Position numbers and translations under genes: made by a program. Below, one piece after another: positions 1 through 8,076 of a stretch of 64,000 nt of DNA. Position 1 is the stretch's first letter. Every line of letters starts with the position of its first letter. This DNA is from DASUPK01 sp963801055 (GTDB lineage: Bacteria > Actinomycetota > Thermoleophilia > Solirubrobacterales > 70-9). The stretch is from assembly GCA_963801055.1 (NCBI GenBank), contig CAWDDE010000008.1, positions 62,001 to 126,000 on the forward strand, written 5' to 3'. The notes under the pieces were generated by a model. It saw only the letters and a list, made by a program, of their open reading frames with translations. It was not told the DNA's origin and ran no database searches.

Positions 1-314
1 TCGGACACGAGTCTCTCGAAGCGATGGAGATCGAGCGAGTCGTGATCCATTCGCAGCAGGTACCCCGGCTCGCGCGTCTCGATAGTCTCGCGGCCGAGTT
101 CCTTGCGGAGCTGTGAGACGTATCCCTGGACCACGTTTGCTGCGGTGTCGGGCGGGTCTTCCGCCCACACCTCGTCGATGAGCCGCGAGCTCGAGACCAC
201 CTGACCGGACTGGAGTAGTAGGACAGCGAGCACGGCGCGAGGTCGCGAGCCGCCGAGCTTGACAGGCGCCCCGTCAGCGAGCGCCTCGAGCGGGCCGAGG
301 ACCCGGAATTCCAT
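1..314 (-). CDS. Winged-helix transcriptional regulator, N-terminal part (SARP/BTAD type)
   Basis: The minus-strand reading starts with ATG at 314 (MEFRVLGPLEAL) and is open to the window edge, so only about 104 N-terminal residues are present. The pattern RVLGPLEAL...LGGSRPRAVLAVLLL...RLIDEVW...VVQGYVSQLRKEL is the DNA-binding winged helix of SARP-type regulators (Trans_reg_C), which normally continue into a BTAD domain and sometimes an NB-ARC or TPR region. It would act as a cytoplasmic DNA-binding activator. Nothing can be said about its C-terminus or target. The family call is firm. Confidence 0.85.
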   Translation of the reverse strand, partial: MEFRVLGPLEALADGAPVKLGGSRPRAVLAVLLLQSGQVVSSSRLIDEVWAEDPPDTAANVVQGYVSQLRKELGRETIETREPGYLLRMDHDSLDLHRFERLVS

Positions 315-360
315 GCTCACAGCGGCGACCGTAACAGCCGCTCCGCGCCATCAATGCGCA

Positions 361-577
361 GCTCTCCCAATCGCGTGAATGCGGAACGCTGAACCGCGAA
401 AACCGCAGCCTCCGCGAACAGCTGCTTTTAGCCTGGAACATGGCGGGAGCGGAACCTCACTGGCATGACCTCGCTTCTGATGAGCGCGCTGATGTTGCGT
501 TGCTCCAAGAAGCCGTGCCACCCGGCGGGGCTTGGACGCATTCGTGGGGACGGGCTGAGCGTGGCGAACCGGAGACA
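361..577 (+). pseudogene. Fragment resembling the start of an endonuclease/exonuclease/phosphatase protein
   Basis: One plus-strand frame reads LLLAWNMAG (about 421) followed by DADVALLQE-like ADVALLQEAVPPGG, which resembles the N-terminal strand and metal-binding Asn/Glu motifs of the EEP nuclease family (SWN...LQE). No credible start codon precedes it. Similarity stops near 577, where a copy of the island's hairpin repeat begins. I read it as a gene fragment cut by recombination at that repeat. The rest of 315-628 shows no other gene. Only about 50 residues support the call. Confidence 0.35.
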
Positions 578-627
578 CACCAAGGGCCCTCTTTCAAGGG
601 CCCAAGGGCTGGCAGGGCTAGTTAGCC
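577..627. terminator. Hairpin block downstream of the YWTD gene, degenerate copy of the T repeat
   Basis: This starts with acaccaagggccctc, the same 15 bases as the hairpins at 6677, 23398 and 33826, but the right arm has diverged. It is followed by a small perfect stem (agggcta / tagccct) ending at 627, directly after the stop of the minus-strand YWTD gene at 629. It probably terminates that gene; there is no U-tract. Confidence 0.5.
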
Positions 628-628
628 C

Positions 629-2029
629 TCATGAGACCGTCATCGCCGCGCTCGTCTGCGCAGCGCTCCCTGCTCGGTTCGTTGCGGTCACCCGGCAGGT
701 GTAGCTGCCGGGAGCGGTCGCCGTGTATTGGGGCGCGTTGGCCCCGCCGATGTCGGCGCCGTTGAGCCTCCACTGGTAGGCGAAGCTCTGTGGCGCGCGG
801 TAGAGGAAGGCGCTGGACAGGTCCGGAGCCCAGCTGCCCCGCGAGCAGCTGAGCCGCTGGCCGGCGGGGCCGGAGTGGCCGCCGCCAAATTGCCACCCTC
901 CCGCTCCTCCTCCCGGGCCCCCTCCCGGCCCCCCTCCCATTCCTCCCGAGAACTCGTCGGGCAGAACGAGTGCCCATGAGATCACCGGCGGCCCGGTTCC
1001 GACCGGGGCCCGGAGCACCGCGAGGGCGCTCGGTCCGCCCGTCCAGTTCGCCGGGCCGTAGAGGGTCTCGACGGGGCCGCTGCCGGCGAGCGGGGCGCTC
1101 TGGATCTTCTTGTCGTTGGGATTCGTGGGCTGGAGCGACGTTGCGCTGACTCCGTTGCCCCAGTAGATCCGCGGCGGGGGGCCAGGGGACGGGGTAAAGA
1201 CGTCTCTGGAAAACACGTCCCTGATCCGGTCCCAGGCGCCACGCGCCCACCCACCTAGGTCGAGGCGGTCAACAGTAGCTACCTCCAAGCGTTCAGGCGC
1301 CCCCGCGGGGTTGGGGTCGATCGCCAATCCGCCCGGGAAGCTCACTCCCCGGGCACTGTCGTAGAGGGTCTCGACGGGGCCACCGCCGGCGAGCGGGGCG
1401 CCCCGGATCCGTCCGTCCTGCGGGTAGTTCCAGTGGGTACAGTAGATCCGCCCCGCGGCTGGGTCGATCGCCAGCCACTGCGGTCCGATCACCTGCGGAG
1501 GGCCGTAGAGCGGGCCGACGGCACCGCCACTGCCGGGCGTGAGCGGGGCGCGCCAGATCTCTCCGGTCGCACCGTTGGCCCAGTAGATCCGACCTGCGGC
1601 TCGGTCGATCGCCACGCCAAGCGGTCGGCCCACTCCTTGCGCCACGCCGTAAAGGTCTACAACGCCGCCGCCACCGTCGAGCCGAGCGCGCCGGATCGTT
1701 CCGGCGACGCCGGCGGTGCTCCATTCTCCGTTGGTCCAGTAGATCTGCCCTGCGGCTGGGTCGATCGCCACCCCAAACGGGTCGCTCACCCCGTCCCCGG
1801 GGCCGTAGAGCTCCTCGACGTTGCCGCCGGCGGCGAGCGGAGCGCCCCGGATCGTGCTGTCGCCGTAGTTGGCCCAGTAGATCCGCTCCGCGGTTGGGTC
1901 AATCGCCAGCCCCATCGGGAGGTTCACGTCCTGCGCCGAGTCGTAGAGGGTCTCGACGGTGCCGCCGGCGAGCGGGGCGCCCCGGATCTCGTAGTCGTAC
2001 GGAGTAGTCCAGTAGATGGTGTCGGCCAT
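629..2029 (-). CDS. YWTD/LDL-receptor class B-type beta-propeller protein with Ig-like C-terminus
   Basis: A 466-residue protein starting MADTIYWTTP. Residues 1 to about 320 contain some six repeats of roughly 43 residues with the consensus AIDP.AGRIYWAN...I.RAPL.GGG, which is the YWTD propeller repeat. A Gly-rich linker (GGGPGGGPGGG, about 375) leads into an Ig-like domain of about 75 residues (SFAYQWRLNG...YTCRVTATN) at the C-terminus. There is no signal peptide, although such modules usually bind proteins or surfaces outside the cell. It has a close paralogue at 21954-23269 that shares the same start and end. It is intact and monocistronic; a hairpin follows. The domain call is firm, the function unknown. 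Confidence 0.8.
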   Translation of the reverse strand: MADTIYWTTPYDYEIRGAPLAGGTVETLYDSAQDVNLPMGLAIDPTAERIYWANYGDSTIRGAPLAAGGNVEELYGPGDGVSDPFGVAIDPAAGQIYWTNGEWSTAGVAGTIRRARLDGGGGVVDLYGVAQGVGRPLGVAIDRAAGRIYWANGATGEIWRAPLTPGSGGAVGPLYGPPQVIGPQWLAIDPAAGRIYCTHWNYPQDGRIRGAPLAGGGPVETLYDSARGVSFPGGLAIDPNPAGAPERLEVATVDRLDLGGWARGAWDRIRDVFSRDVFTPSPGPPPRIYWGNGVSATSLQPTNPNDKKIQSAPLAGSGPVETLYGPANWTGGPSALAVLRAPVGTGPPVISWALVLPDEFSGGMGGGPGGGPGGGAGGWQFGGGHSGPAGQRLSCSRGSWAPDLSSAFLYRAPQSFAYQWRLNGADIGGANAPQYTATAPGSYTCRVTATNRAGSAAQTSAAMTVS

Positions 2030-2257
2030 CAGGCGGCGAGCCTATCAACGGGTGGGCCGCTCGATCGCTTGGCGAGAGCCTTGAGCGCGCAGATCTCCCG
2101 CCTCTCTTCAAAAACCAGGCGACAACCGTCCCATCACACGGCGACCCGCTAAATGCCGACGGCGTCACAGCGAGCGTTATGAACCGCCAACGTCTAGCGC
2201 ACTGAACGCGACTTGTCTTTAGGCTGCGGCGGCTCGGACCGCACGCGAGGAGGGATT

Positions 2258-3442
2258 GTGGAGTCGACCACCATGCGCCAACGCCACTTGAAGCTCGCAG
2301 CCGCCCTGGCGGCGGCCGTGCTCACGCTCGGGATCGCCGCCTGCGGCGACTCCGACGACGACAGCTCGGGAGGCGACTCCGACACCTTGAGAATCGGATT
2401 GGAGGCGCCGCTCTCCGGTGACCTGCAGACCCTCGGCGAGGGGATGCTGAACGGCGCCGAGCTCGCAGCCGACCAGATCAACGCGGATGGTGGCCTGCTG
2501 GACAAGGACGTCGAGATCGTCGCAATCGACGACGGCGGCGACGCCGAGATCGGCATCCCGGCCGCACAGGCCGCGATCGAGAAGGGTCTCGACGGCGTGG
2601 TCGGCCCGTACAACTCCGGCGTCGGGGTCGAAACGCTTCCGCTCTACGAAAAGGCGGGCCTGGTCCCGATCAGGCTCACCTCGGACACTGATACCGAGGG
2701 CTTCGGGTTCACCCTGCAGCCGATGGGCTCGCAGATCGCTCCGGTCACCGCCGACGCGCTGACGGACTTCATCGGCGCCAAGGACGTGGCGATCGCCTAC
2801 GACAAGACCGAGGAGTACACGACCGGCATCTCGGGCGAGGTCCGCAGCGCGCTCGAGAGCCGAGGCGCGACGGTGACCGCGTTCGAGCCGATTCAGCCGG
2901 GCCAGAAGGACTACTCCGGCGTCGTCGACAAGCTCGCCGCCGGCAACCCCGACGCGATCTACGCCGCTGTTTACTCCCCGGAGGGTGCCGTGATCGCCGA
3001 GGCGATCACCCCGGGCTCGAGCCCCACCTGCCTGCTCGACTACGGCGCCTACGACGACGGCTATCTCGACGAAGCCGGCGGGGCGGCGCCCAATTGCGAC
3101 GTGGTTGGCGTGCCCGCGCCCAGCGATTTCGCTGGCTCGGAGACCTTCGTCTCCGACTACGAGGACCAGTTCGACGGGGCGCCGGGCACATGGAGCCCCT
3201 ACACCTATGACTCGGTGAACGTGCTCGCCCAAGCTGTGGAGCAGGCGGGGGGCTTTGACGCCAAGGCGTTGACCGAGGCGCTCAACAAGATCAAGGGCGT
3301 CGAGGGCTGGACCGGCTCGATCACACTCGAGCCCGGCACCGGCAATCGCGAGCCGGCCACGGTCACCGTCGACGAGGTCGATGACCAGGGGGAGTTCACC
3401 GTCGATCCCGCTTGGGCGAAGGCGGTCGGCGCCCCGTACTAG
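2258..3442 (+). CDS. ABC transporter substrate-binding lipoprotein, branched-chain amino acid (LivK) type
   Basis: I place the start at GTG 2258 because AGGAGG lies just upstream (2248-2253); ATG 2273 is the alternative. The N-terminus is a lipoprotein signal with lipobox LGIAAC, then an Asp/Ser-rich linker. The mature part is a type I periplasmic-binding fold (Peripla_BP_6): LRIGLEAPLSGDLQ, NGAELAADQINADGG, DGVVGPYNSGVG. It would capture a small ligand outside the membrane for an ABC importer, but no permease or ATPase genes are nearby, so it is an orphan binding protein whose ligand cannot be predicted. The gene is intact and ends 16 bp before the convergent KaiC gene. Confidence 0.85.
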   Translation: MESTTMRQRHLKLAAALAAAVLTLGIAACGDSDDDSSGGDSDTLRIGLEAPLSGDLQTLGEGMLNGAELAADQINADGGLLDKDVEIVAIDDGGDAEIGIPAAQAAIEKGLDGVVGPYNSGVGVETLPLYEKAGLVPIRLTSDTDTEGFGFTLQPMGSQIAPVTADALTDFIGAKDVAIAYDKTEEYTTGISGEVRSALESRGATVTAFEPIQPGQKDYSGVVDKLAAGNPDAIYAAVYSPEGAVIAEAITPGSSPTCLLDYGAYDDGYLDEAGGAAPNCDVVGVPAPSDFAGSETFVSDYEDQFDGAPGTWSPYTYDSVNVLAQAVEQAGGFDAKALTEALNKIKGVEGWTGSITLEPGTGNREPATVTVDEVDDQGEFTVDPAWAKAVGAPY

Positions 3443-3458
3443 GAGAACCAGAAAACCC

Positions 3459-4862
3459 TCATGCCTCGCCGAGGACGTTCTCGTCGCCGATTGGATCCCC
3501 CAGGACGATCCCGTCCGAGGTGATACCGAACTCGCGGATCTCGGGGTCATGGGCGCTCGCGCGTGACTTCACAACAGTCACCGTGCGCAGGAGGCGCGAG
3601 TCGAGGCGCAGGTATTGCAGCAGGATGACGTTGTCGGAGAGGTGGGATATCCCGTACTCGGCCAAGCGACCAACGCGGAAGAGATCTGGCACCTCGCTCG
3701 TCATGATCGGGCTTATTCCCGCGCGCGAGAGGCGTTGCGTGAGCGAGTAAATGAACTCTCGGAAGCGCATGGGATCGGTCGCGGCGTAGTGCAGATCGCT
3801 CAGGCTGTCGATCAGAACGCGCGTCGCGCCGGTGGCCTCCACAAGGTCGAGCAGTTCGTACACCCATTCGTCGATATAGACATCGTTGGGAGATCGGTAC
3901 ATGACCGACACCCCCTCGCTGTCCAGGGACCAGCCGAAGCCGCGAGCCATCCTCTCCAGCTGGACCGGGTTCTCCTGAAGCGTCGCGATCACGCCGGGCT
4001 GGCCGATCGCCACCCCGTTGAAGATGAAGTGAAGTCCCATCAATGTCTTCCCAGCGCCCGACGGCCCGGCCACGAGGGTGGAGCTGCCCTTCCCGTAGCC
4101 CTGGGCGAGCATCGTGTCGAGCGGCGGGATTCCGGTTGAGATCCGGTCTTCGCTGAGCCCGTAGCTTTCCTGGCTGAGGGAGTCGGCGAGCCGGGGAAAG
4201 ACCGTGATGCCGTCCATGGACAGGCGATATCCGTGACGTCCTGAGCGGAACTCGCTCCCGCGTAGCTTGATCACCTGAATCAGGCGTTGCGCGCGCTCGT
4301 TAGCACGCTGCATTTCGAGCGAGATGATCCCATCGGCCACGGCCGCCTCGGGCGTCGTGCGCATCTCTTCCTCGCTGTATTCCCCTATCCAGAACGAGGT
4401 CACCGGGAAGGCCGTGAGGAGCGCGGCGAGGTCGTGCAGGAAGCTCCGAAAGGCCTGCGCGTCCTCCGCGAATGCGGCGAGCGCCTTGAAGCTATCTATT
4501 GCGATGATCCCCGGCCGCCGCTCCCTGATTAACGAGGCGATCCGCTCGGTCACCGCGCTGAGCCCACCCGCGCCCCCCACGGTGTCGCCAAGGTCCTCGT
4601 AGTAGACCGACCGGCCGATCGCATCGCGATCGAAGAAGCTGAGCGTCTGGCCGTAGCGGAGGATCTTCTCGAACGGTTCGGAGACCGTGGAGAGGTAGAT
4701 CGCTGGGCGCTCTTCGGTCGCGCCCGCGAAGACGAACTGCTCAGACAGGATGGTCTTTCCCGAGCCGGGCAGCCCGATGATCAGGTTGATCCCGTTCATC
4801 GGCAGGCCCCCGCCGAGGATCTCGTCGAGCCCCTCGTCGCCGCTCGTAAGGCGCTCGTCCAC
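3459..4862 (-). CDS. KaiC-like double-domain RecA-family ATPase
   Basis: 467 residues with two KaiC/RadA-type domains. Walker A motifs are GLPGSGKT (30-37) and GPSGAGKT (266-273); Walker B-like strands are GIIAIDSF (about 118) and TRVLIDSL in domain two. Length and layout match KaiC-family signalling ATPases rather than RadA. There is no KaiA or KaiB here, so a clock role is not implied; actinobacterial members are usually linked to stress or light signalling. The GTG start at 4862 overlaps the stop of the upstream MerR/receiver gene by one base (TAGTG), indicating translational coupling. The gene is intact. Confidence 0.85.
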   Translation of the reverse strand: MDERLTSGDEGLDEILGGGLPMNGINLIIGLPGSGKTILSEQFVFAGATEERPAIYLSTVSEPFEKILRYGQTLSFFDRDAIGRSVYYEDLGDTVGGAGGLSAVTERIASLIRERRPGIIAIDSFKALAAFAEDAQAFRSFLHDLAALLTAFPVTSFWIGEYSEEEMRTTPEAAVADGIISLEMQRANERAQRLIQVIKLRGSEFRSGRHGYRLSMDGITVFPRLADSLSQESYGLSEDRISTGIPPLDTMLAQGYGKGSSTLVAGPSGAGKTLMGLHFIFNGVAIGQPGVIATLQENPVQLERMARGFGWSLDSEGVSVMYRSPNDVYIDEWVYELLDLVEATGATRVLIDSLSDLHYAATDPMRFREFIYSLTQRLSRAGISPIMTSEVPDLFRVGRLAEYGISHLSDNVILLQYLRLDSRLLRTVTVVKSRASAHDPEIREFGITSDGIVLGDPIGDENVLGEA

Positions 4863-5566
4863 TACCGACTCTCCTGGGGGCGATGACCGACCAGCGCACT
4901 GGTGCCCGCCAGGTCCTTGACGGTCGAGATGAGCTCGAGCGGGTCGAGTGGCTTCTGCAGAAAGGCGTCGGCGCCGGCAGCAAGCGCTTCGTCTCGGGCC
5001 TCGAGGGCGGAGATCGCGATCACCGCTTTGGCCTCGTGCTGCTTCAAGCGCCTGCAGAGCTCCGCCCCGACACCTCCGTCGATCATCAGCTCCACGATCG
5101 CGAGCTCCGGCCGGCTCTCAAGCCACTGCTCCTCGGCCTCGTCGACTGCCAGCGCCAACGTCACTTCATACCCCTCGGTGCGCAGGAAGAACTGCACTAG
5201 ATCCGCAGCCGCAGGATCGCGTTCGGCCAGCAGCACGAGCAGCCGCGTGCGATCGCTCGGGCCGTCGCTCTCCTGGGGCCGGCCACCCTGTCCTTGGTCG
5301 GAAAGCAGGCGGTGGGCGTCGGACGCCGAGAGCCCGCGCGTGACCTCCGTCGCGATGAAGCGGAGCTGCTCCACCTGATCGCGGGAGTACAGCCGGTGTC
5401 CGCCCGGGCTTCGCTCCGGGACGATCGTCGCGTAGCGCTCCTCCCAGTTGCGGATCGTGGCGGCCGGAATTCCCAGCATTCGCGCAACTGCACCAATGCT
5501 GTAGACGCCATGGTCAGCACTGGGTTGATCAGCCACGCTGTGGATGCTAATCGATGCCCGCGACAA
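4862..5566 (-). CDS. MerR-family DNA-binding protein fused to a degenerate response-regulator receiver domain
   Basis: 234 residues. Residues 20-90 are a MerR helix-turn-helix (YSIGAVARMLGIPAATIRNW, then ERSPGGHRLYS). Residues 107-220 form a receiver domain: acidic pair at E115/D117, conserved S186 and K205 (LQKPLDP). The expected phospho-acceptor Asp is Glu159 (LAIVELMIDG), which may mimic constant phosphorylation. It is translationally coupled to the KaiC-like ATPase that follows, so the two probably work in one pathway. The start lies 26 bp from the divergent STAS gene, so the shared upstream region may hold both promoters. Confidence 0.85.
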   Translation of the reverse strand: MSRASISIHSVADQPSADHGVYSIGAVARMLGIPAATIRNWEERYATIVPERSPGGHRLYSRDQVEQLRFIATEVTRGLSASDAHRLLSDQGQGGRPQESDGPSDRTRLLVLLAERDPAAADLVQFFLRTEGYEVTLALAVDEAEEQWLESRPELAIVELMIDGGVGAELCRRLKQHEAKAVIAISALEARDEALAAGADAFLQKPLDPLELISTVKDLAGTSALVGHRPQESR

Positions 5567-5592
5567 GTTGGCTAGCTGGTGGTGAGGATGTG

Positions 5593-6081
5593 ATGAGGCT
5601 TGAACTGCTAAGTATCCTCAAAACCTCATCACAATCTGATAGTGTCCTGCGCATCGGAGCCTTCAACGACAGCAGCGCCTCTGGACTGGGACGGCCCGAA
5701 GTCAAGCACCGGAGGCTCGACTCGGGTATCGCGGCAGTTCAGGTGAGCGGGGAGCTGGACCTTGCCTCCGTGGGAAAGCTCGAGGCGAAGATTGAGCAAG
5801 CTCTGGCGCAGGACCCCGCGCCGCTGTTGATCGACTTCACCTACTGCGGATTCATCGACTCCACGGTCCTCTCGGTGTTGGTCGGTCTGCGCCGCAGCCT
5901 CGGTGATTCCGTTCCCCCGCGTTTCGCGGTTGTCGCCCAAGACCAACCCCTCAACGTGCTGCGTCTCACCCGGCTTGACCGGGAGATGCCGGTATACCCC
6001 AGCCTGGCGGAGGCGCTGAGCGTCCTTGAGGTCATTGGGGTCGCGGAGCCAGAGGCGTCAGTTCGCCCGGGCTCTTCCTAG
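5593..6081 (+). CDS. STAS-domain anti-sigma factor antagonist (SpoIIAA/RsbV-like)
   Basis: I choose ATG 5593, preceded by a GGTGAGG ribosome-binding site, over an upstream ATG at 5554 that would overlap the divergent gene. A roughly 40-residue N-terminal extension precedes a STAS domain: IAAVQVSGELDLASVGKLE, PLLIDFTYCGFIDSTVLSVL. The Ser in FIDST is in the position phosphorylated by RsbW-type kinases in this family. It would bind and remove an anti-sigma factor. It converges with an RsbW-like kinase gene 43 bp away, a likely partner. Confidence 0.85.
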   Translation: MRLELLSILKTSSQSDSVLRIGAFNDSSASGLGRPEVKHRRLDSGIAAVQVSGELDLASVGKLEAKIEQALAQDPAPLLIDFTYCGFIDSTVLSVLVGLRRSLGDSVPPRFAVVAQDQPLNVLRLTRLDREMPVYPSLAEALSVLEVIGVAEPEASVRPGSS

Positions 6082-6124
6082 GGCCACAGTTCGGGACGGG
6101 CTCCGAGAGGTTCGACTCGCGCTT

Positions 6125-6529
6125 CTACGAGGCGCGCGGGAATCGCATCTCCAGCCGGGTGCCCCGATCCCCGGTGTGGATCTCGACGCTGTCGGTCACC
6201 GCTCCGATGATCGGTAGACCGAAGCCGGCTCGAGGAGACCTGGCGGGCGTCGTTATCCCGGATCCATTGTCCCCTACCTCGACGAGAAGCTCGTTCGGAC
6301 CGTCGAGTTCGGCTCGCACCGTGATCACGCCATTGTCGCGGCCGACGAAGGCGTGTACGACCGCGTTGCTGACGGCCTCCGCGACCGCGAGCTCGACGTC
6401 ACGGCGGTTGGCCCCCGCGGCCTCCGCGTATGCGGCGACTCCTGTTCGAGCCTCGGTGACACTCCCTGGGTGGCTGCGGGTCCTCAGTTGAAGCGGGGGC
6501 AAATTGAGGCTCGAATCGAGCTTTGTCAT
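6125..6529 (-). CDS. RsbW/SpoIIAB-like serine protein kinase, anti-sigma factor
   Basis: 134 residues, the usual size of the family. It has a GHKL ATPase fold: N-box ELAVAEAVSNAVVHA (about residues 46-60), G1 box VGDNGSGI, and G2 box GFGLPII. Such proteins hold an alternative sigma factor inactive and phosphorylate the STAS antagonist. No sigma factor gene is in the window. Together with the STAS gene it forms the core of a partner-switching module that could control the SigB-like promoters seen at 23.9, 26.1 and 29.5 kb (inference). Confidence 0.85.
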   Translation of the reverse strand: MTKLDSSLNLPPLQLRTRSHPGSVTEARTGVAAYAEAAGANRRDVELAVAEAVSNAVVHAFVGRDNGVITVRAELDGPNELLVEVGDNGSGITTPARSPRAGFGLPIIGAVTDSVEIHTGDRGTRLEMRFPRAS

Positions 6530-6676
6530 CTAGCCACCTCGGTCCACGCCACCGTCGTGTGCGAGGCCGGGCAGCTTGCTCCCAGGGTGCGGATCATGGT
6601 TCCCGCCTACCCGATCAGGGACCGTTGCACGCCAGGCCCAGTCCTGCTCTCCGCCTTGGGCCCGCGCCTGTCGTGA

Positions 6677-6754
<78 letters not shown>

Positions 6755-8076
6755 ATCCTTTGAAGCCGTTCGGTGGGCTCATGCTTGGGCGACGTCAGGC
6801 ACGCTGAGATGAGCTGAGATCAGCTGAGTTTCTCTCAGTTCGGTACCACGGCTGGTACCTCGATGGGGAATCGCACGTGTCGCTAGGCTCCATAACGCTT
6901 CGCTCAGAAACGGTGGGATCCGCCGACTCCACAGACGCGGCGGAGGTGGCTGGAGTCCGACGACGGAGGGATCGATGGAGATCGAACAGTTGAACGCGCT
7001 CATGTTCGACGCCGAGGCCCATCGGGACTGCGAGGGGCTGCCGTGGGATGAATTCCTCGGCCATGTCCTGGCGAACGACTTCGCCCTTCGCCGCTCCGCA
7101 GCTTCAAAGCCGCTTGAGGACCGAGAACACCTTCATGAAGGCGACTCGCGATGCGCAGCCCCTGGAAAGGACCATCGTTCCGGGTCCGTACGCATCTGGC
7201 AGTCCGACACGTTGCGGTCGATTTCGTCCGACGTCGAGCTGGAGGCGCGTCCGGAGCAGTTCACCAATAGCCGGGTCTTCACTGCCGGCGGTACATACGG
7301 CTGGCTCTGCAATCGGTGGCAGGTGACGACTGCGCAACCTGACACTGAGTAGTTAGTTCCACAGAACCTTCCTGCCGAGGGGCTAACCCTCGATGGACGG
7401 ATAGCGACCTTGCTTCTGAAGTGCGCCACCGAGCTACCTTTCGCCGGTGGACGCAGCGACGGCTGGCCTGATTGGAGCTGGATCGGCGGATCGGTGAGCT
7501 GTCACGGCTGTGGTCACGGCGCTCGTCAATGCCAGGGCGTCCGCGCATCGATTCGCTCGCGAAGTGGAGTCGAAAAAGCTCGAGAGCCTGCGATCGGTTC
7601 TCGACGATGCGGGTCTGAGCGCTTGAGAATGAGCATTGGGCAATCCGCGCCGCAGTCTGCCGCTCGCCGCAATCGACCTCGCCCATCTCGGCCAAGGACG
7701 AGGGTCATGGCAAGAACTGGCGCGCCGCCTGCGCCCGCATGGAAGCCGCGAAGGGCTGATGTGTCGCGCCAGGGTACGAAGCGAGCGATTCGTCTTCGGG
7801 TTCCGTCGAGACTGCGTGGACGCGTCAACTCTGCTCAGTTTCGATATAGAGAACTCGTTGACGACTCGTCGAGCTCTGGTGACGGAAACCCAAGCAATGG
7901 TGAGCTGAACGCAACGACTTGATGCCCTCGGCGCCGGATCACACGTACTTAAATGCAGCAGCACAGTTGCAGCGCCCCAAGGCTGTGAAAATCCGCGAGC
8001 CCGTGAGACAGGAGCTAGGAGTAATCAGTCGTGTCGTCCCTCGAGTAGCCGTGCGTCGCGTTTCACTCCCGCAGGG
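6755..8076. other. 1.3-kb region without a convincing gene, next to the left island boundary
   Basis: No frame shows sustained similarity or actinobacterial codon bias, and base composition is less GC-skewed at third positions than in the flanks. A 125-codon plus-strand ORF (6975-7352) starts plausibly (MEIEQLNALMFDAEAHRD) but degenerates after about 50 codons. Positions 6805-6858 carry repeated gctgag blocks and an imperfect palindrome ggtaccacggctggtacc (6841-6858) that recurs as a perfect palindrome beside the tRNA fragment at 29.4 kb. I regard it as eroded mobile-element DNA. Confidence 0.5.

Noticed and set aside
3459..4862. Circadian clock locus
   Set aside because: Only a KaiC-like ATPase is present; KaiA and KaiB are absent, and KaiC relatives are widespread signalling ATPases.
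7434..7964. Minus-strand 176-codon frame near the left island edge
   Set aside because: Ser/Arg/Ala-rich low-complexity translation without motifs or ribosome-binding site; overlaps several equally poor frames.
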